From positions 6,969,001-7,033,000 of the forward strand of contig CM056875.1 of NCBI GenBank assembly GCA_029876055.1: a stretch of 64,000 bases of DNA, read 5' to 3'. A program made the translations under genes and the position numbers. How positions within the stretch are numbered: position 1 is the first letter of the stretch; each line of letters begins with the position of its first letter. Positions 56,219 through 64,000 of the stretch are shown here, piece after piece. The stretch is from Madurella fahalii (Eukaryota > Ascomycota > Sordariomycetes > Sordariales). The notes beneath the pieces are model-generated. The model was not told the DNA's origin. It saw only the letters and a program-made list of their open reading frames with translations, and made no database searches.

Positions 56219-57178
56219 GGTGCGTTCGGTTCCACTTTCGCAATGCTACAACAAGTTGACAGCGAATTCAATACCTTAGTCGCGAAGGTGAGAAGTGGAA
56301 GATGGCATTTACGGGACGAGGAAACGCGGCCATGGAAGAGGTCTGGGCTGATTTGTCCAGGAATCGACTTTTCCATTTCAGGCCAATTTGAGGCTGAGGT
56401 CGGAGGTGTCGACTGCGTGGCTTGCTACACGCATTATCAGTGGCCTTTCTCGCGTTTGCCAGACTAAATACCATGTACTGGTTACATCGTGCTAAGCTTT
56501 CTAACTGTAGCGCCTATGCTAGGGCGGTGGCGTCTGCAAAGTGTAGGAGCTGAATTCGAACCATCAATCTGTAACGTAAAAAAAAAAAAAAAAAAAAGGA
56601 CCGCTGTTTCACAAAGCTGCGCGTATTTCGCGGTCAACGTGCGCTCCTCCTTGTCGTGATGGCAACAACCCTCAAAGGATGGCGATGGAGCGTGCTACTC
56701 TTCGGCATCACAACTCTTGTATCGTTTACCATCAACCTAAGGTAATCTCCACTGTCTAGGGCGCCGTGCGGACTGTGCTCGACGTGAAAGGTATTGGGGC
56801 ACGTTTTGGCTGTCAACACGAATGGCTAATGATGCGCTTGCACAGACAGTAATGCAACGGGAGGGTTACCCCGTGCCCTCTCCTTTTCCACGCCCTTAAC
56901 GTTGCGTGTTTCGGTTGGTGAAGACAGCTACAACAACGGTCAATGAGTATATACACGAGTAGAAGAAGTGATCAGATACCTAAAGTGCTTCGCTGCATGG
57001 AGAGATGAGTATATTCAACGGCCGTCCATTTCATCTAGCCTTCTCACCGCCGCCGTTCCGGATACCATCTGTGCAAGTTGGGGCTATATCCGACGGACCC
57101 GGAACTGAGACGGAGTTGTATCTATTCATATGGATCCTGCTATTATCGGCGATGGCTTGCAGCAAAGTAGACTCTTCT
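56219..57178. other. Intergenic with A20 tract
   Basis: About 960 bp. A20 at 56578-56597. On the minus strand a GGTTCGAATTC (56552-56562) resembles a Pol III B box, but no tRNA can be folded here. No gene is supported. Confidence 0.45.
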
Positions 57179-57685
57179 AGTCAAATCCAGAGTGGGACTT
57201 CTGTGTCAAGAGGTTCGATAGTCAATCGGCGTGTTCGCGAATTTGGAACTTAAAGAATCCCGTCGGCTTTGATCAACGAGACTTGATGCACATGGTCGGT
57301 AAGTTTCTTGACCACCTTCACAGAGAGAAGCATGATCTCCTAGGAGATGTTGAGAGCCTAGAAAGCCCACAGCTAGTTACGAGGATTTGGGATCTAAAGC
57401 GGGCTAGGGTAACAGGGAAGGTTCTCACGGAGCGGTTTCATTTGCTCGACGCCTTCGACTTTGCAGTCGAGGCGCCACATCGTCGAAGACAAGGGCGATC
57501 ATTCGACTCCATCAAGTTCACAGACTCCGTTCTTGGGTATAGGGGAGTTTGGCCGAGAAGATCTTGGTGGCGCTGCTCCAGAACAACAAGCATCCCAAGG
57601 TTTGGGGGGCGGAATCGACGGCGATGAAGTAGGAAAAGGAAATGAGCTCCCTGCTGTAGGTGAAACTAAGGTAGCGAGCGGGTAG
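57179..57685 (+). pseudogene. Probable broken gene, unknown family
   Basis: After a TAG, one frame reads coherently from about 57179: PEWDFCVKRFDSQSACS, NPVGFDQRDLMHMVGKFLD and FHLLDAFDFAVEAPH. Near 57480 the sense appears to switch to another frame (HIVEDKGDHSTPSSSQTPFL ... GETKVASG, stop 57683-57685). No start codon with good context precedes it. The helical first part recalls N-terminal domains of fungal STAND or incompatibility proteins, but only in general character. It is best read as a frameshifted remnant. Confidence 0.35.
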
Positions 57686-59323
57686 TGATTGATATCAGAG
57701 CTGACGATCAGGAGGGCGCAGCCACTTCGAAATTCAGGGAAAGTGCACCCTCTGAATGACTTTTTTAGAGGTCGGGTCATCCGAAATGGGGCACGCAAGC
57801 GACCGCGACTTGGAGGCAGACAGGAGAGGCTCTATTTATGCTGTAGGCGCTGCTGGGCTGTACAAGCATGCGGGTCGGACGCGGCGCCGTACCCGAGTCG
57901 GAGGGGCGTAATTCCCGGCAGGGGCAATAGCGAGTTCCCTATATTGACAACCTGCGATATAAAAATGAGTTGCACGGCAGAGCGCGTCGGTTCGTGGCCG
58001 TCTTGTTCGGCTCGTCAGCGTCGGGCTTGGAGGGCATTACATTCGAGAAACAAAAGCCTCAAGTCTAGTACCCACTTCCCTAGACCTCTAGAAGAACCGG
58101 TGTAACCTTGATCTATCCGGACGTGCCTACTCTGGGGTAAATCTAGATCCTTTCACGTGATGTCTTTGTCGTTGCTGTCCTGGATCCGCCTCGACCCATG
58201 TGCCGGGAAAAAGGTACATGTGCTCCCTCGGCTTACCAAACAGTAAGTCTATCGTCACGGCTCTCGGCACACCTAAGGCTAGATGCTTGATGATCCATTC
58301 CTCTCTACGCTATGGCCATCGTTGCAATTACTCTGCGGGAGTCGCCACTCTGGGTAGTTGGAGCAGAGACCTTGGCCGCTTGTTGTAACTTATTGGTATA
58401 TTTGTTTTGCTTCGAGGCCCACCCAAATGAGAATCAGGGACGAGCAGCGAAAGGAAAATTCGCAGGCCCAAGCCACCGCAGTTGTTACGGGATGTGGCAG
58501 GCTTGGGCATGTTGTGAGGTTTCTTGCAGCATCACACCTGAAAGTCATTGGGCGTTTACCAAGCTTCACATGGGAGGCAGCATGGCCTCGCAGTCGCAGT
58601 CCTACAGTTGCATACCTCGGCGGAGAGGACGATACAAGGCACGCTGGGGTCGCTGCATCCACTGTTTCTCCGATAATCATTCGCTGGTATTGTGTCCTCC
58701 GCGGCCGGATGTAACACCATGACGATCGTGTGCGGAGAGGACCCATGTGCCCCGCCGGGTCCCAGCAAAGTGCAGGGGTTGGATGTGAGATTGAGGAAAA
58801 TCCGGGGTAAAGGGCGGCCGTTTTTGGCATCGGACCCAGCGCCATCTTGCTAGTGTGTGCAGCCGCAAGCATGACTTTACAACGGCAAGGCCCATCCCGT
58901 AAGGTACCTACCTTAGTCTTGTTGATAGCCAATTCTCAGTCTAATTATCTCCTCATGCCATGTTCAGCACCTACCGTCGCCATGCCAGGCGCTAACGTTG
59001 ATGCCTGCATATTATCGACCACACCAGAGGATTCCAACCTGGGATGGGAAGCCGAAGTGAGGGGGTTAGAGTAAGACAGATGCAGATTGAGGGGGAGGTA
59101 AAATGGAGAGGGTGAGTGGCACCCACTTGAGGTCAACGGCTCGAGACCAGGTAGCCATCTGAGAGCGAAAAGGGGGGAGGGGCGAACAAGTATAAATAAC
59201 TTCGTCACCTCCCTCCCTATTCCATCTCTTTGTCTCTTCAGCACCCGCAATCACCTCTCAGACTCTTAGTTCACTCCGCTTCTCGCAACAACGAACAAAA
59301 ACAACAGCCCTTCGACCACCAAC
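57686..59323. other. Gene-poor region upstream of the CFEM gene
   Basis: About 1.6 kb with only short, unrecognised frames. The last 150 bp is the CFEM promoter and leader. Confidence 0.45.
59191..59198 (+). promoter_or_regulatory. TATAAATA box of the CFEM gene
   Basis: TATAAATA 126 bp before the start codon at 59324, followed by a CT-rich stretch typical of strongly expressed fungal genes. Confidence 0.5.
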
Positions 59324-59675
59324 ATGCAGTTCTCCACCATCTTCATTGCTGCCCTCGCTGGCCTCGCCTCTGCCGGCCCAGCCGTCAAGCGTCAGAACGA
59401 CTGCCCCGAGGTTGACGCCATCCCTCTCTGCGGCGTAAGTCTCGAGCCATACCGTATGGTTGACTTCTCAGTCTCTGACAGAAACTGCACAGTACCCCTG
59501 CATTCTCGCCGCTGCTAGCAGCATCGGTTGCGCCACCGACGACTACCAGTGCATGTGCGGGCAGTTTGCCGAGCTTCGCCTCGCCGCCGCCTCCTGCACC
59601 TACACCAACTGCGGCATCGAGGGTACCCAGGCTGTCCTGGAGGCTGCTGAGGCCGTCTGCGCTGCTTGCGCTTAA
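59324..59675 (+). CDS. Small secreted CFEM-domain protein
   Basis: Two exons (59324-59434 and 59493-59675) around a 58-nt intron encode only 97 aa. A signal peptide (MQFSTIFIAALAGLASA) is followed by a possible Kex2 site (VKR|Q) and a CFEM domain. Cysteines are at 27, 36, 40, 50, 57, 59, 72, 77, 93 and 96, two more than the canonical eight. The CATDDYQCMC motif carries the Asp that binds heme iron in Csa2-type proteins. There is no Ser/Thr-rich stalk or GPI signal, so the protein is freely secreted. CFEM proteins serve in heme uptake, surface adhesion or host interaction. Domain call is secure; which of these roles applies is open. Confidence 0.88.
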
Positions 59676-60881
59676 GCGCTTTGTCTGGAGCACCGACGTC
59701 AGCAACAGCCCCATGTCGACATTGGACGGAGCCTCAATTGTACATAGCTCCTAAACCAACATCCTCAATATTCTTTCCTTTGTCCTAGTAGAGAAAGGCC
59801 CTTGGAGGACAAGAGAAGCGTACATACCAAATAAACGCAGACTGCAGTCTTGTAGATTCATCTCCTGGTTTGTGATTTAAAATTGTCCTGGGATGAAACG
59901 AAGACGAGATACAACCGTCCGAGATACGCCAGCCACGAATCGCAACCGTCTTCTCAGAACCCAGATCCGAGTACACCACCTGGAAAAGCCACACATCGAG
60001 GCCGTGTTCCAGGACCGTATCGATACCGGGGACGCAGCATCGGTGATATCTGCACCAGGTAAAGAGACTTGGCGCGTCACCACACCAAGCAAGAAGAGCG
60101 TCTTCAACTTAGTAGTCAAAAAGCTGTGGGTGCGGAGTAAAAAGGAGGGAAATAAAGTTCTCTCGACCCTAATGAAGCCGCTGGCCTTCCGGCATGAATA
60201 GTTCCTTCACAGCTGAACGTGATAGCCAACTACACCACAAGGGTATCTACTACTTATTCCTTTGTTTACGGGTTGGATTCCCGGTTACGACGCGCACTGG
60301 TGTGATCGCAAAGGCTTGAGCCAATGGCCCGGTGACGATGGGCGTCAATGCTGAGACTATCACGGACTCAGTGCGATCGCGGAGGGTTTGCCGTCCTCGC
60401 GCTCCTCGTTGGAGTGGCTGTGGTGAGCGATAATATGGCGGATATTTGATCCGGGGTTACGAGCACAGCTCGGAGGCGGCTCAGAGCAAAGTGGCGCTGG
60501 TGGCTTCCCCATAGCCGGCACGAGCGGGGGTTAGCCGGCCACCGACCAAGTCTTTACACTCCTCTTGGCTTTCAGAAGTCCGTCGCCTGTAAAACTGTTT
60601 GAATGGAAAATCAACGTCCGATCCGGAGCCGACTCCCATAAACCGAGGCAGCCCGTCAGTGGTGGAGCCGGAAAGAGAGCACCCAGCCAAATATCGGAGA
60701 GCTGGCCCACTGGTGGAGCAGAACCGCATATACTGGCATCATGAGGTTTCCGACTAAGAGGGCGGTCTAATATCCGCGATGACACTCCCCCCTTTCAGGT
60801 TATGCACAAGGCAAACCTTGGTTGTGCTCACAGGACGATCCGACAGCGGCGTGATGGTTGCCCCTGATAACGACAACTTGT
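59676..60881. other. Intergenic, CFEM 3' side / Pth11-like 3' side
   Basis: About 1.2 kb between facing stops. A 102-codon frame at 59893-60201 is Lys/Arg-rich and unrecognised. No gene is supported. Confidence 0.45.
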
Positions 60882-62070
60882 TCAGACTTCCTCACCATCG
60901 GCACCCCGAACCCCAGACATATCTGAGGTTTCGCATGAGGTCGAAGCAAACGCACTCTTATCCCGAGGTGCTTCTACATCGGCCTCTCTCGCCCTCGCCG
61001 CAGCGAGGTCTGACTGAGCAGGGTCGGCGCCCATGGTCTCCTCGCCGAGCCACTCCCTGGCCTGTCGCCTGAATTCCACCTCCCGCATGCGGGAAGGCAC
61101 GTGCACAAACGAGAGATAGGCGTTGCTCTTGACGAGGGCGACGCCACACCTGCCGAGCAGCTGTTGGATCGGCCCCTTGAGCGACGGGCTGCAGGCCGCC
61201 AGCACGGAAACGAACTGCTCCGTGATGGTCCACGTGGCGATGGCCATGGCCTTCTCCCACCTGTCGTCCATGCTGGTCCAGCGCGCCACGGCGATGGCTT
61301 TCTGCGCCGACGCGACCGAGGCAAAGAGGCCGGCGCCGGTGAGGGTGCAGATGAGGATGCGCTCGCGGAGCGGACGGCGGAGGTTCCAGAAGAGGAACAT
61401 GGGCGCGATGGAGAGCGCGACGTCGGTCAGAATGTTGATGCCTGAGCCGATGCTGAAGACGAGGATGTCGGTAGCCTCGCTGGGACAATGCTGATTGGAC
61501 ACCGAAAAATCCCACGAGGCATGTACCGGCCGACACTTGGCGAACATGTAAACTATGTGGGCCAACCAGTAACCGCCCTGGGTGGCTAGAATCAGGTATA
61601 GAGCGAGAGTCCAGACTCGCTTAAGAGGCAGCCGTAACAGGGTGAGGGCGACCGACGTCTTGATCAGCGTCATGGATGTGCACCATACGGGGGTGGCGAA
61701 GTTGGCGAGGATTACTGCGTGTATGACCTCTCCGAAGCTGATCCATTGGGCGTGAAAGTAGAGTTCGGTTTCATAGAGGGCCCAGTCGACTATCGAGCAC
61801 AACTAATTAAGCAACCCACCGAGGAAGTATCAGCACTGCAGCGGCATCTTGGGCAAGAGAACAACACGGAGCCGTGTCCTTGCTTACCAGGCCGGCCACA
61901 ATAAAGGCGTCGTCCAGTCCAAACCTCCATACTGGCCACACGCGAACGTGGATGCGCGCAAAGAAGGGTACGAGGCAGAGCGCAAGGAGCGGGATGGTGA
62001 CGCCGACATGGACGCGCGCCAGGAAGGCAGCGCGCTCGGTGATCCAGACCTGTGCAGGAGCCCCCTCCAT
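60882..62070 (-). CDS. Pth11/rhodopsin-type seven-TM integral membrane protein
   Basis: Two exons (62070-61888 and 61802-60882) with an 85-nt gtaagc...tag intron encode 367 aa. Seven hydrophobic segments are visible, starting with HVGVTIPLLALCLVPFFARI. The family hallmark WRFGLDDAFIVAGL follows TM1, then the tyrosine/tryptophan-rich loop ending VIHAVILANFATPVW, and later GSGINILTDVALSIAPMFLFW then RRPLRERI. The cytoplasmic tail is charged and Ser-rich. This is the fungal rhodopsin-domain (SatP/Pth11-related) group, with no CFEM domain at the N-terminus. Members include surface-sensing receptors and many uncharacterised proteins. The plasma-membrane location and a signalling role are inferred from the family. 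Start ATG 62070 places the first TM 20 residues in. Confidence 0.85.
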
Positions 62071-63281
62071 TGCGAGTCGAAGGGAGCGAGTTCTGGCTCG
62101 GCACCATGAAGATGGGGAGGAGAGAGCGGTGGATAGCGCGTGAGCGAGAGGGAGTTCGAGGAGACGCGCGGTTTAGCACCCCGAGTTCGTGTCGAAAGCT
62201 TACCGGAATCTGCGTGCTTATCTCGGCTCATCCCTGAGCGGGCTAAGCCAGAAGCCATGGGTTCATGGTTCGCACAGACACAATACCGGGATTCTCGGGC
62301 TTGGCAGGGTCGATGTGACAAGCTAGCGATGGCTCATCTCGGGAGCGCTAAACCTTAGACGATCCCCATCGGCTGGCCCGGTGCGGCGGAGAGAAGGATC
62401 GAAGCCAAATCATACACTACACCAGTGTACAACGGTATTGAACCAAAGATTTTCTCTCGTGCCATGATACTGACCAGGGACGGCGTGAATGCCCCACCTT
62501 ACGCATTATCTATCCAATTCCACGCATCCTTCAAGCCTACCTAGGTAAGGTACTCCGTACTTTCTTCGACAATACCGTCAAGATAGCCCGAATACCCGGC
62601 GATTCCTCCCACATATTGCATCTTACTTCGCAAGCGGAGGTTTTTACGTAGGGTGATCTTTACCGTATAGGTCGAATGAAAAATCTTTGCCAATTGTTAT
62701 TTCCGGTGACTTTAGGGGTAAGAAAGACCTGGGAAGCGGAAGGAGAAGGGAGGGTTAAACACCGGATATCGATCTGTCGGACCATTAATTACTGGGTTCA
62801 ATGCATTGAGAAACAGAATTCTCATCGAATTGCGGCCTTCCTCTGGGGATGATGCTGAAGGCTGAACCGGGTGTTGGGTGTTCATCCCTTTATTCCTGTG
62901 CAACGTCAGTATCATACATTCACGAGTGGGTTTGGAACAAGACCATGGTCTTCTACCGGATTCTACCATTCTGATCTTGCCCAAATCGGCGACCATGTGT
63001 CTAAACCACACCTAGAATCATGAATAGGGTAGCCGTGTATTCAATAGGACATTGTAGCTGAACATCGTCGCAAGTGGTTGTTAGTCACCCAGCCAAATGT
63101 TTTACCAGCTTTCTATAACATTCCGTGTTCCGGTGTGTGGTTCCGGAGAATGGATGCGAACCGTTTAAGCCGTATGATAAATATTTGAATGAAGTCGGAC
63201 TATATGTTTATAGATTTCCTTTTGGCGACTCCTTGAATGCTTGCCTAATTATTTAGTATACCGAACGGATCTGTCGAACCA
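62071..63281. other. Intergenic
   Basis: About 1.2 kb. It includes the Pth11-like promoter. No further gene, repeat or RNA is recognisable. Confidence 0.45.
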
Positions 63282-63923
63282 TCACTGACAACTACAGCCC
63301 GCAGATGAGCTGAAGTCAATCTGAACGACACCTAGAACCAGAGAGGAGTCACCAATCCCTATAGCCAGGATGAAAGTCCAAAATCTCAAGGGTTCGCGGC
63401 GATCAAAGGTGAGTGTCCGAAAGTCATTAGGACTCTGCATCTCCATGTACCCCTGTAGCTGGAGGAGCTTTTCTCCAAGGAACGGAAAGCCGGCACGAGC
63501 CGAGTAGTTGCTACGGATTGGTGTGGATTGAAGATAATCGAATAGGGGATGCTCGCGCCATCGCTTAGTACACAGGTCACAGAATGGCCGTAACCCTGGA
63601 TCGCCCGCTATGGATAGACTCGGTAGGGACCTGTCATCTTGGTCGTTTTCGAGAGCGTGAAGATAATTTCTCAGTCGCTGATTTGTTGAGCAACCGGATC
63701 TCGAATTTGAGCCTTCGGGTGCTTGTTTTGAGTCGTAAAGCATGGACAGCCACGCAAGGGGATGAAGATGGCTTGCATGAGCTCGAGTCGTCGGTTTGCG
63801 GCTCTTCGTCCTTGTTACTTCTAAATGTTGCTCCGAGATTCGGACTACGGTATCGAGCGAGGTATCTGCACCATCTGCCAATGCTACCAATAAGGCCCTG
63901 AGGCAGGCGCGGACGACAACCAC
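63282..63923 (-). pseudogene. C-terminal fragment of a fungal membrane protein, possibly broken
   Basis: A 213-codon minus-strand frame lacks an ATG at its start (first codon GTG, preceded by a stop). Its second half is protein-like: KRWREHPLFDYLQ, GEKLLQLQGYMEMQSPNDFR and a tail DRREPLRFWTFILAIGIG that leads into one hydrophobic segment. The motif pattern (NDFRxL...DRRxPxRFWTF then a TM) recurs at the C-terminus of many uncharacterised ascomycete proteins. The N-terminal half is low-complexity. It may be a remnant or the last exon of a gene whose 5' part runs past the window end. Confidence 0.35.
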
Positions 63924-64000
63924 ATTCGTGCATGCTATGGTGTGAGTATGGCGTCATTGGGAGTGGCGGGCTCTTGTACAGTTCGTCAATACGACGAATC

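Noticed and set aside
56540..56620. tRNA gene suggested by GGTTCGAATTC
   Set aside because: The T-stem pairs poorly and no matching 5' acceptor strand or A box is present.

Overview
The window is nuclear DNA of a filamentous ascomycete, most likely Sordariomycetes (Sordariales-type gene content). Reasons: about thirty short GT-AG introns of 49-143 nt, mostly with CTRAY-type branch points, and a gene set that fits: a Con-6 conidiation protein, a Zn(II)2Cys6 regulator, an AA11 polysaccharide monooxygenase, a CFEM protein, a Pth11/rhodopsin-type membrane protein, a CYP53 P450 and a spherulin-4 glycosidase. There are no operons, rRNA genes, CRISPR arrays or convincing tRNA genes. Exon structures were rebuilt by joining splice sites and checking phase. 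Gene spans run from start to stop codon and include introns.

Layout. 1-17 kb: con-6 (-), an erythromycin-esterase-like enzyme (-), a PEBP/TFS1-type protein (+), a 780-aa Zn2Cys6 regulator with seven exons (+), a 1361-aa ankyrin super-repeat protein (-) and an MFS vacuolar amino-acid/drug transporter of the Fnx1/Vba type (-). 17-28 kb: AA11 LPMO (-), then housekeeping genes: GTR1 (TORC1 signalling), SHP1/p47 (Cdc48 adaptor), MIM1 (outer-membrane import), OXA1 (inner-membrane insertase) and a beta-carbonic anhydrase. 28-38 kb: a four-TM protein of unknown function, S-adenosylmethionine decarboxylase (SPE2), the cytosolic Fe-S scaffold ATPase CFD1 and an 808-aa disordered protein rich in DF/W motifs. 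38-46 kb: a CYP53 benzoate hydroxylase convergent with a BAHD-type acyltransferase, a class I aminoacyl-tRNA-synthetase-like protein and a small ASCH-domain protein. 46-64 kb is gene-poor and accessory: a secreted spherulin-4 protein, an orphan terminal exon, small cysteine-rich secreted proteins, a hydroxylaminobenzene-mutase-like membrane protein, broken NACHT and ankyrin remnants, a single-pass cysteine-rich membrane protein, a CFEM protein and a Pth11-like receptor.

Most genes are functionally independent. Loose themes are mitochondrial biogenesis (MIM1 next to OXA1), aromatic detoxification or acylation (CYP53 next to the acyltransferase) and secreted or surface proteins in the right third. 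The observations most worth checking are the aaRS-like protein, the ankyrin super-repeat protein, the ASCH protein with a PIP-box-like N-terminus, the NACHT/ankyrin relics, and an unusually high share of AAG 3' splice sites in the left 26 kb.
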